A stretch of DNA of 64,000 nt, taken from Gillisella vitis (GTDB taxonomy: Bacteria; Pseudomonadota; Alphaproteobacteria; Rhizobiales; Rhizobiaceae). A model generated the notes under the pieces. It saw only the letters and a list, made by a program, of their open reading frames with translations. It was not told the DNA's origin and did not search any database. The stretch is taken from the NCBI RefSeq assembly GCF_021559775.1, contig NZ_CP056048.1:1-64000 (forward strand), in the 5' to 3' direction. The stretch's first letter is position 1. Each line of letters opens with the position of its first letter. Positions 33,353 through 42,284 of this stretch are shown here, piece by piece. Made by a program: the position numbers and the translations under genes.

Positions 33353-34849
33353 TCAGGCCGCGTCCGAGGCGGAGGCTGCGGCGATCACCGCTTCTGTTGT
33401 CAGGTCCGGCCCGCTCAACTCTCGCAGGATCTGGCCGCGAGAAAATACCAGCGCCCGCTGGCAGATATGGGCGATTTCTTCAAAATCGGTTGAAACCACC
33501 AGGACAGCCAATCCGCCTTCAACGGCCTCGGCGATCAGGCGATAGATATCGGCCTTGGCGCCAACATCGACACCGGCGGTCGGATCTTCGGCCACCAGCA
33601 GGCGGCGTCCTGTTGCCAGCCAGCGACCCACAACGACTTTTTGCTGGTTGCCACCGGAAAGCGCTTCTATGGCAAGGCTCTGGTCGTTGGGCCGCAAGCC
33701 GACGCGCGCGCCAATCGCATAGGCTTGCGCGGCTTCCTTGGCAGGGGTCAGAAAGGAAAGGAGACGGCGTCCCGAAGCGGCAGGATTGATGAAGGTGTTT
33801 TCCCGCAGGCTCAAGGACATGGCGACCGATTCTTCTGTTCGGTCGCGGGCGATCAATCCGACTCCGCTTGCCATGGCTGTTGAGGGGTTGGTGAGATCGA
33901 CTGGGCGGTCGGAAATCGTAACGGAGCCGGAGGCGGGCTCTGCGCCGAATAGTGCGCGACCGACCAATTCATGACCCGCGCCGCGCAGTCCGACAAGTCC
34001 GAGCAATTCACCTTGGCGGATGTCGAAAGATACCGGCCCTGCGCCGTGGCAGGCTAGATTTCTGACGGTGACGATGGCGGGTCCTGCTGGACTTGTGCTC
34101 TTGGTGAAGAGCTGGTCGGCCTTGCGCCCGACGATCATCCTGATCAATTCATCAGGCGTTGTTTGGGTTACGGGCTTTTCACCAACCAGCTGTCCATCTC
34201 GCAGGACGGCGACGCGGTCGGCGATGCGGAAGATTTCATCGAGGCGATGTGAGACATAGATCATCGCCACGCCACGTTCTTTTAAAGGGCGGATCGCCGC
34301 AAAGAGTTTTTCGACTTCATCAGCCGGTAAGCTCGCAGTCGGCTCGTCCAATACCAGCACGTCGGCTTCGACGGCGAGCGCACGGGCAATGGCGACCAGT
34401 GATTTTTCTGTCCGTGTCAGGCTCTGGATACGTGTGGAGGGATCGAAGTTGCAGCCGACGAGAGCAAGGGCTTCGGCGGTCCGCTGTTCGGTTTGTTTCC
34501 AATTGATAAGGCGGTTGCGTAGTGAGTAGCCTTGGGCAAGGCCGACATTTTCGGCAACGGTCATCCATTCGATCAGGCCGAGATCTTGATGAATGAAGGC
34601 AACGGGCTGGCGCTGGTTTGGCTTTGGTGGCCGGTGATTATAGGTTTGTCCACGAAATCTGATTTCACCGGTGTCTGGCTTGTAAATACCTGCGAGGGTC
34701 TTGATCAGGGTTGATTTTCCAGCACCGTTTTCGCCTAGCAGTGCCAGGATTTCACCGGGTCGCAGGTCAAGCGAGACATTTGACAGGGCGCGCGTTCCGC
34801 CGAAGGTTTTTGTGATCGCACAAAATTCCAGTAGTTTTTCGTCGACCAT
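33353..34849 (-). CDS. Sugar ABC transporter dual-domain ATPase
   Basis: A 498-aa RbsA-type ATPase. The first domain has GENGAGKST near residue 39 and SLTRTEKSLVAIARAL as a variant signature. The second domain has a degenerate Walker A (GLRGAGHE) and the signature ALSGGNQQKVVVGRWLA near 400. ATG at 34849 is chosen because GGGAGGAG is just upstream. It is the first gene of the importer operon, under the operator at 34884. Confidence 0.9.
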   Translation of the reverse strand: MVDEKLLEFCAITKTFGGTRALSNVSLDLRPGEILALLGENGAGKSTLIKTLAGIYKPDTGEIRFRGQTYNHRPPKPNQRQPVAFIHQDLGLIEWMTVAENVGLAQGYSLRNRLINWKQTEQRTAEALALVGCNFDPSTRIQSLTRTEKSLVAIARALAVEADVLVLDEPTASLPADEVEKLFAAIRPLKERGVAMIYVSHRLDEIFRIADRVAVLRDGQLVGEKPVTQTTPDELIRMIVGRKADQLFTKSTSPAGPAIVTVRNLACHGAGPVSFDIRQGELLGLVGLRGAGHELVGRALFGAEPASGSVTISDRPVDLTNPSTAMASGVGLIARDRTEESVAMSLSLRENTFINPAASGRRLLSFLTPAKEAAQAYAIGARVGLRPNDQSLAIEALSGGNQQKVVVGRWLATGRRLLVAEDPTAGVDVGAKADIYRLIAEAVEGGLAVLVVSTDFEEIAHICQRALVFSRGQILRELSGPDLTTEAVIAAASASDAA

Positions 34850-34878
34850 TGTTACTCCTCCCAAAGTCACAGAAACTT

Positions 34879-34907
34879 AGCGTATGTTATCGATAACATG
34901 TCGTCAA
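34879..34907 (-). promoter_or_regulatory. Importer promoter with operator ATGTTATCGATAACAT
   Basis: On the minus strand a -35 TTGACG (34902-34907) is 17 bases from a -10 TACGCT (34879-34884). The perfect palindrome ATGTTATCGATAACAT (34884-34899) lies between them. The 16 bases are identical to those at 27416, tying the importer to the enzyme genes. Confidence 0.82.
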
Positions 34908-35582
34908 GTGTCCTTCTAAGAAGCACGTAAAGGTAGATTACGAGTGGGAATTACTTTAAGTAGCAAAAATATATTCACAACCTTTACGCTAGATATAGGG
35001 GTCATGGGCTAGGAGAAGTCGAGACCTGTTTTCCGAAGGGCAAGTTGAAGCAAGTGGCCCTTGGGAGGCGATGCTTTAATTTAACAGCCATGAAAGCTTC
35101 GGTCTCTCTTCGTCACGAACCTTTGTGGCTGTTTTTCCGTCGTGCTTTGCTTGTACAGATTGTGCACTGGGCTAGGAGGTGCCGCTATAAGTGGGGTCGA
35201 GCCGATGGGCTTTGTAAGAGCTTTCGGTCTTGCGCGGTTCGTTTTCAACGGTGCTATGGGGAGAAAAAGGCGCCTTGATGTAGGTGAGCTTTGACATGAA
35301 GGTGATGTTGTCAGTTGGTTTCCAGCGTGTCGTCGCTGTGGGCGGGGGAGTGTTCGCGTGTTGAACATTGATGAGCAATTTTGGTGTTCATCGATGATCT
35401 AAATAGGCATGGGTCGTGCCTCTCTTGATTATTGTCGTCTTAATCGTTTGGGCCGAACTCAGCGCGCTAGTTTTTATTATAGCGACTTTAACGTACTTCT
35501 CACGATGACGTTTGTGTTTAAAGCGTGAGATGTTTCGATCTTGTTGTTGGTTCATCGGACGCGACGTAACGGATGGGTTCCT

Positions 35583-35612
35583 CCCTGCCCTGCCCTGCCC
35601 TGCGCTGCGCTG
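35583..35612. repeat. Short tandem repeat, six CSCTG units
   Basis: Four CCCTG units are followed by two CGCTG units without interruption. It is in a non-coding region. Such tracts can vary in number by slippage. Confidence 0.7.
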
Positions 35613-35923
35613 CCCTTCCCCGTGGTCTTGTTGGGCATGCGTTGGATTGCCATGGTTGGGTGCTCGTGATTTTGCGGCCTTTAATTTGTCTGGTTCTTGC
35701 TCGTTTGCTTGTCGGGTGTCTAAATTCGTAGAGTTGAACGTTTCCTTTTAAGCAGGCTTCTATGCGGAGGCTTGATCCTGTGGCTCAATGGTTCGCGTAA
35801 ACGAATGTGCTGCTATGGATGCGCGTACGGCGCGTGTTTTTATTGACCCGAGCTGAGATTTCGATCGTCTGGAAATCAGAGAAGGTCAATCGTTTTTGTT
35901 TTGCGGAAGGCGCATCTTGCGCT

Positions 35924-35939
35924 GTTGACAGCTGTCAAC
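35924..35939. promoter_or_regulatory. parS centromere site, copy 1
   Basis: GTTGACAGCTGTCAAC is a perfect palindrome and matches the repABC parS consensus GTTNNCNGCNGNNAAC at every fixed position. It is a predicted RepB binding site. It starts 33 bases before an identical copy. Confidence 0.85.
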
Positions 35940-35956
35940 GTCAGAAAACGCGCGGC

Positions 35957-35972
35957 GTTGACAGCTGTCAAC
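35957..35972. promoter_or_regulatory. parS centromere site, copy 2
   Basis: An identical perfect palindrome, GTTGACAGCTGTCAAC, 33 bases (about three helical turns) downstream of the first. The spacing puts both sites on the same face of the DNA, which suits cooperative RepB loading. Confidence 0.85.
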
Positions 35973-36381
35973 AGTGACTTTCTGTCTGCCGTAACGTCAG
36001 TAAGCGGGCTTCGACGCTGTAAAGAAGAGGGTACTCTTGGAGAGTTCTACTCGAAAGCATGCAACGTCAAAAACCGCCATTCACTCTAAGTGTTCCGCAT
36101 CGTTTTGGGTGTATGGCCTGGGTGCGTGCGCAAACTAAAAAATGGTGAGCGCGCGCAAAATTCACCACTTCTTTACTCCTGCCAGTGCATAACTCAGCCA
36201 AGCGCGAAATGTAGTGCGTACGCGCGGTTTTCTTCTGAGCAGAAGCAATTGGCTTTTACGCATCCAACAAGATGCTCCTGCCCTCCACGATAAAACATCC
36301 CTAGTTTTTTAAGGTCTGCCTCGACTTTGCCATGCGAATCGTGTCAGCGCACTGCTCCAATAAAAAAACAGGAGTGGGTCC

Positions 36382-36714
36382 ATGGCTCGTTTCGATCATG
36401 AAGACCAACTGGCCGATATTATGCGGCAATTTTTCGAAGTGCGTGATGCAGCGCGTGCCTTAAGGATTCGTCTGGAAACCCAGCGGCGAGAGATGGGTGT
36501 GTCGGTCGCCGCGTTTTATGATCCCCGCAGCAATCCGGTCTATGCCGCAGATATTCTCCGTCATCTCGATTTGCGCCAAAGTCAGGCTAACCTTCTTGAG
36601 GCTGCCGAAAGGAAAGTCACGGGTCCGTCGTCACCGGAGAATGACGACGAGCAAAACGTGATGATTGGATCGCTTTTTTCACAGGACGATGAAAATCTCG
36701 GGACTAAAGAGTAA
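36382..36714 (+). CDS. Hypothetical protein near parS
   Basis: A 110-aa, largely helical protein (DQLADIMRQFFEVRDAARALRIRLETQRREMG, in pieces DQLADIMRQFF and ARALRIRLETQRREMG; then YAADILRHLDLRQSQANLLEAAERK). The acidic C terminus (SSPENDDEQN) is probably disordered. The ATG at 36382 follows CAGGAGTGGGT, a good ribosome binding site. No domain is recognised. It sits between the parS pair and the DUF1612 gene, so a plasmid maintenance role is possible but unproven. Confidence 0.6.
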   Translation: MARFDHEDQLADIMRQFFEVRDAARALRIRLETQRREMGVSVAAFYDPRSNPVYAADILRHLDLRQSQANLLEAAERKVTGPSSPENDDEQNVMIGSLFSQDDENLGTKE

Positions 36715-37188
36715 TCCAGATTCGCTGAAAGAATCCGCTTGGGCCCAGCCATCTCAAGCCATATCATTACAATCCGCTTCCAGTTCCACGTGATTCAAGA
36801 TGCAACAGGATGGTGCGTGTGAAAACCGCATCATGCTGTAAGCGCATTCGGTCTGCGAAGAAGCCCTTATTCACTCTTATAACTGATAGCTGACCTGTAC
36901 CCGCGCGATCGATTTTCTTTGTCCCTTATCCTGGCCTCTAAGATCTTGCTGCTGTGGTACCGGCAACGGGAGCCGATCAGGGTAGGGTGATATCACAGCA
37001 TTCTGCATGCGTGACGGAGGGTTCATTTTAACCCCAAGGGACTAGAATCGCCCAATGCCATTCATAGGCTTCCAGTGCGCGGATAATTGATACCTTAAAG
37101 TGGCTCATGTTCGCGGAGCGATATAAACGACATGCTGCATCACTCAAGGTTCTGCGTTTTTACTCGTTCCCATGAGGCTAAATCTATT

Positions 37189-37243
37189 ACGGAAAGGTAG
37201 GAGTTTTTCTACCTTTGCCGTAACCTACATGAAAAGGTGTAGG
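37189..37243. other. Pair of adjacent hairpins
   Basis: The first hairpin pairs ACGGAAAGGTAG with CTACCTTTGCCGT (one bulged G) around the loop GAGTTTTT. Two bases later CCTACA pairs with TGTAGG around TGAAAAGG. They lie about 180 bases upstream of the DUF1612 start. Neither is followed by a T-run. Confidence 0.5.
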
Positions 37244-37315
37244 CATATGTTTTTAGCCATTGCCTGGTGAAAAGCGAAAATGGGCTTTCCATCCGGTGCC
37301 AACCGTGGCATAATA

Positions 37316-37340
37316 GTTTTATAAAACGTCAGGGCGCTAA
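37316..37340. repeat. Half copy of the palindromic repeat
   Basis: GTTTTATAAAACG, then CAGGGCGCTAA, matches the centre and right arm of the perfect copy at 54836-54873 with one inserted base. The left arm is missing. Confidence 0.5.
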
Positions 37341-37422
37341 TTTTCGTAGATTTTGGCAATATCACTGACGAAAGCTAAAGCCCCCTTCCTTTTCGTTGTC
37401 TCATTCGTGTAACGTAAATTCA

Positions 37423-38532
37423 ATGCGTTACGTGATCGATTCATTGCCTTGGCAAAAGCTTGTTCTGCCGCTCGCAGCGGCAGGTGAAGCACTTGTGCGT
37501 TTGGATGAGCGCGCTGCTCGTTCAGGGGTCGGAAGCGGCTTGCGTGAACGGCTGCATTATGCCGATGCCATTGCCTCCTTATGGGTGGATGGAGAATTGG
37601 TTCATATGGAAGATTTGGTCTTTCATGATGCCCGAATGGACACGCGCACGCCCACCCACGAACTGACCATTGCCCATCTAATTTTGCGAAGCCGTCGAGA
37701 GCTTGTTCAGCATGAGCCTTCCTGGGCGTTCAGCGCGTTGGGTTTGCTGCGACTACGCGGTCGTGGCAATTGGCTTTCGCAGGAGATGACGCTGCCTATG
37801 CCGCAGGCCATATCCGAGCCTGAGGAACCTGCTGCCGAAGGCAGCGTCGACGATGCCTTTCAGGCAGAATTGGATCGCTTCGATGCGGTTTTGAAGCGAA
37901 GTGAAACCGTACTCGACGATGTCGGCAAGATGCGGTTGCGACCGCGGGCCAAAGATCCGCAAGCTGTGGTATATGATCCGGACTGGAATGAAGAGGCGCG
38001 GCTTGCAGAATGGCAGACACTGCTAGGCGACGTTCAGGCGCTTCCTCCAGTGCTTGCCGCAGCCTGCCTGCTTGATGCCTGGCAGAGCCAGGAGGTCAGT
38101 GAGCATAGTCCCTGGCTTGGCCGTCTTTTGGCGGCAGCCTATCTGCAAAAGGCCGGCGTGGCGCAATTTCATCTTCCGGCACTATCGGTCGGATTGCGGG
38201 CTGTACCGCGTGAACAGCGCCAATCTCCCAACCGCACCCAGCGTCTGCTCGCCATTCTTGAGGCATTCGAAAAAGGCGCGCAATTGGGCTTGAAGGAACA
38301 TGACCGGCTGATATTGGCCCGGGGCAATCTGGAGCGGCGGACTATTGGCAAGCGCGGTTCGTCAAAGCTACCCGACCTGATTGATCTCGTCTTGTCGCGT
38401 CCGCTCGTATCGGCGGGCCTTGTCGCCAAGTATCTGGAGATTACGCCGCAAGGAGCGCTTGGCCTGATCCGGCAATTGCCGCTGCGAGAATTGACCGGAC
38501 GAGGGCGCTACCGTGCCTGGGGTATTCTGTAA
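37423..38532 (+). CDS. RHE_PE00001-family protein (DUF1612 with C-terminal HTH)
   Basis: A 369-aa protein. Family hallmarks in order: LARLDER-type stretch (ALVRLDERAARSGVG), then ERLHYADAIASLWVDGELVHMEDLVFHDA, TRTPTHELTIAHLILRSRR and, at the C terminus, a predicted HTH (SAGLVAKYLEITPQGALGLIRQL). Proteins of this type are common on rhizobial repABC plasmids and have no assigned function. ATG at 37423 begins the conserved MRYVIDSLPW; a longer frame opens at 37396. It is not co-transcribed with the downstream ytfQ operon as far as the hairpin at 38548 suggests. Confidence 0.82.
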   Translation: MRYVIDSLPWQKLVLPLAAAGEALVRLDERAARSGVGSGLRERLHYADAIASLWVDGELVHMEDLVFHDARMDTRTPTHELTIAHLILRSRRELVQHEPSWAFSALGLLRLRGRGNWLSQEMTLPMPQAISEPEEPAAEGSVDDAFQAELDRFDAVLKRSETVLDDVGKMRLRPRAKDPQAVVYDPDWNEEARLAEWQTLLGDVQALPPVLAAACLLDAWQSQEVSEHSPWLGRLLAAAYLQKAGVAQFHLPALSVGLRAVPREQRQSPNRTQRLLAILEAFEKGAQLGLKEHDRLILARGNLERRTIGKRGSSKLPDLIDLVLSRPLVSAGLVAKYLEITPQGALGLIRQLPLRELTGRGRYRAWGIL

Positions 38533-38547
38533 TTGTGCAGTGGAAAG

Positions 38548-38570
38548 TATATGCTGCAATGCAGCATATA
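38548..38570. promoter_or_regulatory. 23-bp perfect inverted repeat upstream of ytfQ
   Basis: Arms TATATGCTGCA and TGCAGCATATA flank a single A. It lies 16 bases past the DUF1612 stop and 93 bases before the ytfQ start. It could be the operator of the FadR-type regulator encoded at the end of the operon, or a terminator-like hairpin of the preceding gene. No T-run follows, which favours an operator. Confidence 0.5.
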
Positions 38571-38662
38571 TAATACTACTAATCAGCTTTACAGCTCTCA
38601 TATTTCTGCTTATGAATTTAAGCAGACGTCATGGAGGTGACGTTTTTTTTGGGAGGACATCC

Positions 38663-39625
38663 ATGAATAAGCTTTGCAAACTCGCGCTTGGCGTGAGCAT
38701 GACGGCGCTTGCCTGCTCGTCAGCTGTCGCGGCCAATCTGACGGTTGGTTTCTCGCAGATCGGTTCGGAATCCGGTTGGCGGGCGGCGGAAACATCGGTC
38801 ACCAAGATGGAAGCCGAAAAGCGCAAGATTACTTTGAAATTCGCCGATGCCCAGCAGAAGCAGGAAAACCAGATCAAGGCTATCCGTGGCTTCATTGCCC
38901 AAGGCGTCGATGCCATTCTCATCGCACCGGTTGTTGCGACGGGTTGGGAAGACGTGCTGAGCGAAGCCAAGGAAGCCAAGATCCCGGTGATCCTGCTGGA
39001 CCGCGGTATTGATGCACCGAAGGATCTCTATCTGACATCCGTCGCCTCCGATCAGGTCAAGGAGGGCAAGGTTGCCGGCGATTGGCTGGTGAAGTCAGTC
39101 GGCGACAAGCCCTGCAAGGTCGTCGAACTTCAAGGCACCGTTGGCTCCACACCGGCCATCAACCGCAAGAAGGGCTTTGAAGACGCGATCAAGGGCCATT
39201 CCAATATCTCCATCATCCGCAGCCAGACTGGCGATTTCACCCGCGCCAAGGGCAAGGAAGTGATGGAAGGTTTCCTGAAGGCGGAAAATGGCGGCAAGGA
39301 CATTTGCGCCATGTATGCGCATAATGACGACATGGCAGTCGGTGGTATCCAGGCGATCAAGGATGCCGGATTGAAGCCGGGCAAGGATATCAAGGTCGTC
39401 TCTATCGATGGCGTTCCGGATATTTTCCAGGCCATGGTGGCTGGTGAGGCCAACGCTTCCGTCGAACTGACCCCGAACATGGCCGGTCCGGCATTTGATG
39501 TTCTCGCTGCCTATCTGAAGGACGGCAAGCAGCCGGAAAAATTCATCATCACCGAGTCCAAGCTCTACACTCCCTCGGATGATCCGAAGGGCGAATATGA
39601 ACGCCGCAAGGGCTTGGGCTACTGA
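38663..39625 (+). CDS. ytfQ: Galactofuranose-type ABC transporter binding protein
   Basis: A 320-aa protein with a signal peptide (cleavage after SSAVAA, about residue 24), then LTVGFSQIGSESGWRAAETSV and QENQIKAIRGFIAQGVDAILIAPVVATGW. These match E. coli YtfQ, which binds galactofuranose and galactopyranose. GGGAGG precedes the ATG. It heads an operon in the order YtfQ, YtfR, YtfT, YjfF, followed by a GntR-type regulator. Confidence 0.9.
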   Translation: MNKLCKLALGVSMTALACSSAVAANLTVGFSQIGSESGWRAAETSVTKMEAEKRKITLKFADAQQKQENQIKAIRGFIAQGVDAILIAPVVATGWEDVLSEAKEAKIPVILLDRGIDAPKDLYLTSVASDQVKEGKVAGDWLVKSVGDKPCKVVELQGTVGSTPAINRKKGFEDAIKGHSNISIIRSQTGDFTRAKGKEVMEGFLKAENGGKDICAMYAHNDDMAVGGIQAIKDAGLKPGKDIKVVSIDGVPDIFQAMVAGEANASVELTPNMAGPAFDVLAAYLKDGKQPEKFIITESKLYTPSDDPKGEYERRKGLGY

Positions 39626-39708
39626 TATCCAAACCAGACCGCGTCCGGTTGCAGATATGCGCCGGGCGCGGATTGCCATTTTATCGACAGACATAGCCGG
39701 GTGAAACG

Positions 39709-41247
39709 ATGACGATCAGCCAACAGGCGGTGCTGGCCGCAACGGCCATTACCAAGACATTCGGCGCCCATGTCGCCTTGCACACTATCGATATTGCCTT
39801 CCGCCCGGGTGAAGTCCATGCGTTGCTGGGCGAAAATGGCGCGGGCAAATCGACACTGATCAAGATCCTGACCGGCGCTTATACGCCTGATGCCGGGACA
39901 GTGCTTGTCGATGGCGTGCCTATGAGTTTTTCCACTCCGCAGCAGGCCCAAGCCGCAGGCATTGGTACAGTCTATCAGGAGGTCAATCTCCTGACGAATA
40001 TGACCGTGGCCGACAACCTGTTCATTGGGCGCCAGCCGCGCCGTTTCGGTCTGGTCGATCATCGCACCATGGAGCGTGAAGCGCGTCGTATCCTTTCCGG
40101 CTACGGATTGGATATTGACGTGCGCGCTGAATTGTCAACATTTTCCGTTGCTGTACAGCAGATCATTGCCATTGCCCGCGCAGTGGAGCTTTCCGGCAAG
40201 GTGCTGATCCTGGATGAACCGACGGCAAGTCTCGACCGTTCCGAAGTGTTGAAACTCTTCGAAATTGTCCGAGGCCTGAAGGCGAGGGGGCTTGCCATCG
40301 TCTTCATCACCCATTTTCTGGATCAGGTTTTCGAGCTATGCGACCACGCCACCGTATTGCGAAACGGAAAGCTGGTCGGCAGCCAACTGATCGACACCCT
40401 CAACCGGACGACCCTGGTGCGGATGATGCTGGGCAAGGACTTGTCCCTGCACCACGATGCCGTTGCCGGGATCGAGGCGGAGGTTGGGGAAAGCCTCATG
40501 CAATTTACCGGCTACGGGCTTGACGGCAAGGTGCAGCCTTTCACGCTTACCATTCACAAGGGTGAGGTAATCGGCGTGGCCGGATTGCTCGGGTCTGGGC
40601 GCACCGAAATGGCTCGGCTGATGTTTGGCATCGACTCCGCCGACAAGGGTGAACTTACCTTGAATGGAGCGTCTTTTAAGATCCGCTCGCCGCGCCAGGC
40701 CATCGATCTGGGATTTGGCTTCTGCCCGGAGGATCGCAAGGCTGACGGTATTTTCGGGGATCTCTCGGTTCGGGAAAACATTATCATCGCCATGCAGGCC
40801 AAACTCGGCTGGTTGCGCACATTGAGCTATGACGAGCAGATGGAAATCGCCGGGCAATTCATCGAGGCGCTGGACATTCGCACCGCGTCTGCCGAATTGC
40901 CGATCAAGCTTCTGTCTGGCGGCAACCAACAAAAGGCTATTCTGGCGCGCTGGCTGGCAACCGATCCTCGCTTCCTGATCCTTGATGAGCCGACCCGCGG
41001 TATCGATGTCGGAGCCCATGCGGAAATCGTCCGGATGATCAGCCGCCTGCGCGAGGATGGTCTGGCGCTGATCGTCATTTCTTCAGAACTGGACGAGGTC
41101 GTGAGTTATTCATCGCGGATCGTCGTCATGCGCGACAGGGCGATGGTGGCCGAACTGCATGGCGCTGATATTGCCCCTGACGTTATCGTTCAGACAATTG
41201 CCGCTCAATCCAACACGCCTGCCCAGTCCGAAGGCGCATTCTCATGA
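39709..41247 (+). CDS. ytfR: Galactofuranose-type ABC transporter ATPase
   Basis: A 512-aa dual-domain ATPase. Walker A GENGAGKST is near residue 42, and FSVAVQQIIAIARAVEL takes the place of the first signature. The second domain has the degenerate GLLGSGRTE and LLSGGNQQKAILARWLA near 400, then LDEPTRGIDVG. It matches YtfR by order and content. The gene ends four bases into ytfT (overlap ATGA). Confidence 0.9.
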   Translation: MTISQQAVLAATAITKTFGAHVALHTIDIAFRPGEVHALLGENGAGKSTLIKILTGAYTPDAGTVLVDGVPMSFSTPQQAQAAGIGTVYQEVNLLTNMTVADNLFIGRQPRRFGLVDHRTMEREARRILSGYGLDIDVRAELSTFSVAVQQIIAIARAVELSGKVLILDEPTASLDRSEVLKLFEIVRGLKARGLAIVFITHFLDQVFELCDHATVLRNGKLVGSQLIDTLNRTTLVRMMLGKDLSLHHDAVAGIEAEVGESLMQFTGYGLDGKVQPFTLTIHKGEVIGVAGLLGSGRTEMARLMFGIDSADKGELTLNGASFKIRSPRQAIDLGFGFCPEDRKADGIFGDLSVRENIIIAMQAKLGWLRTLSYDEQMEIAGQFIEALDIRTASAELPIKLLSGGNQQKAILARWLATDPRFLILDEPTRGIDVGAHAEIVRMISRLREDGLALIVISSELDEVVSYSSRIVVMRDRAMVAELHGADIAPDVIVQTIAAQSNTPAQSEGAFS

Positions 41248-42284
41248 AAATTCGCTCCATGTCGTCTTTCTTGAAGCCGCAATTTGCAGCGCTTATCGCC
41301 GTCCTGCTGTTGAACTGGATGGTGTTTCCCGGTTTCTTCGATATCACCTGGCGCGATGGCCGGTTGTTCGGCAGCCTGATCGATGTGCTCAATCGTGGCG
41401 CACCGGTTGCCATTCTCGCCATCGGCATGACAGCCATCATTGCAACACGCGGTGTCGATCTTTCCGTCGGCGCGGTCATGGCGGTGGCGGGTGCCGTTGC
41501 CGCGACTTGCGCCGTCGCAGGCCAGCCGCTGGTGGTGATCTTGGCCGCAGCGCTTGCCGTGGCGCTCGCCTGCGGCATCTGGAATGGCCTGCTGGTTGCC
41601 TATCTCGGCATTCAGCCTTTTGTGGCGACGCTGGTGCTGATGGTGGCGGGCAGGGGGCTGGCGCAATTGGTTACATCCGGGTCGATTGTCACTTTCAGCG
41701 ATCCGGCGCTTATTTTCGTGGGGACAGGATCACTGCTTGGTTTCCCGATGCCGGTGGTGATTGCCCTGGTGCTGATGCTGTCAGCCCATATTTTCATGCG
41801 CCGCACCGCCATTGGATTGTTCATCGAGGCTATCGGCACCAATCTTTCGGCGGCAAATTACACAGGTCTTCGTAGCCGTGCGCTGATTCTTGCGGTTTAT
41901 GCCTTTGGCGGTCTCTGCGCGGGCATCGCCGGCACCATCGCCGCTGCCGATATTCGCGGCGCCGATGCCAACAATGCCGGGCTGTGGCTAGAGCTGGATG
42001 CCATTCTTGCCGTCGTTATCGGGGGCACCTCGCTTCTGGGTGGCCGATTTTCCATTCCGATGTCGGTTCTGGGCGCAGTGATCATTCAGGCGATGAATAC
42101 CGGCATTCTGGTGTCCGGCCTGCCGCCGGAATTCAACCTCATCGTCAAGGCCAGCGTGATCATCATCATCCTGGTCCTGCAATCGGATCGCGTCAGCGAG
42201 TTGGTCAGTTTCTGGAAACACCGGCCCGCCGTCTTGCCCAAAAACACTCAGACGACAATCCAGGCCCCGGAGAAAACAGGATGA
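41244..42284 (+). CDS. ytfT: Galactofuranose-type ABC transporter permease YtfT
   Basis: A 346-aa RbsC-type permease with the family box TRGVDLSVGAVMAVAGAVAA and GGTSLLGGRFSIPMSVLGAVI. It pairs with YjfF. Start codon overlaps ytfR stop and its stop overlaps the yjfF start, so all are translationally coupled. Confidence 0.9.
   Translation: MKIRSMSSFLKPQFAALIAVLLLNWMVFPGFFDITWRDGRLFGSLIDVLNRGAPVAILAIGMTAIIATRGVDLSVGAVMAVAGAVAATCAVAGQPLVVILAAALAVALACGIWNGLLVAYLGIQPFVATLVLMVAGRGLAQLVTSGSIVTFSDPALIFVGTGSLLGFPMPVVIALVLMLSAHIFMRRTAIGLFIEAIGTNLSAANYTGLRSRALILAVYAFGGLCAGIAGTIAAADIRGADANNAGLWLELDAILAVVIGGTSLLGGRFSIPMSVLGAVIIQAMNTGILVSGLPPEFNLIVKASVIIIILVLQSDRVSELVSFWKHRPAVLPKNTQTTIQAPEKTG

Larger units (their letters stand above)
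34908..36381. other. Gene-poor region of about 1.47 kb with parS sites
   Basis: No protein gene is supported. The open frames here are short, lack domains and mostly lack ribosome binding sites. The region holds a CSCTG tandem repeat at 35583 and two parS palindromes at 35924 and 35957. The part around 35830 (GCGTACGGCGCGTGTTTTTATTGACC, given in halves GCGTACGGCG and CGTGTTTTTA) faintly resembles the palindromic repeat family. The base composition looks less GC-rich than the flanking operons. Confidence 0.5.
36715..37422. other. 708-bp non-coding region with hairpins
   Basis: No gene is supported between the small hypothetical protein and the DUF1612 gene. Two adjacent strong hairpins lie at 37189-37221 and 37224-37243, and a half copy of the palindromic repeat at 37316-37340. 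A small RNA or attenuator is possible. Confidence 0.45.

Noticed and set aside
35901..36089. 62-codon open frame across both parS palindromes
   Set aside because: No ribosome binding site or domain, and the palindromes explain the conserved-looking sequence.
41984..42280. Long upstream extension of the yjfF frame within ytfT
   Set aside because: The ATG at 42281 overlaps the ytfT stop and begins the permease; the extension is out-of-frame ytfT sequence.
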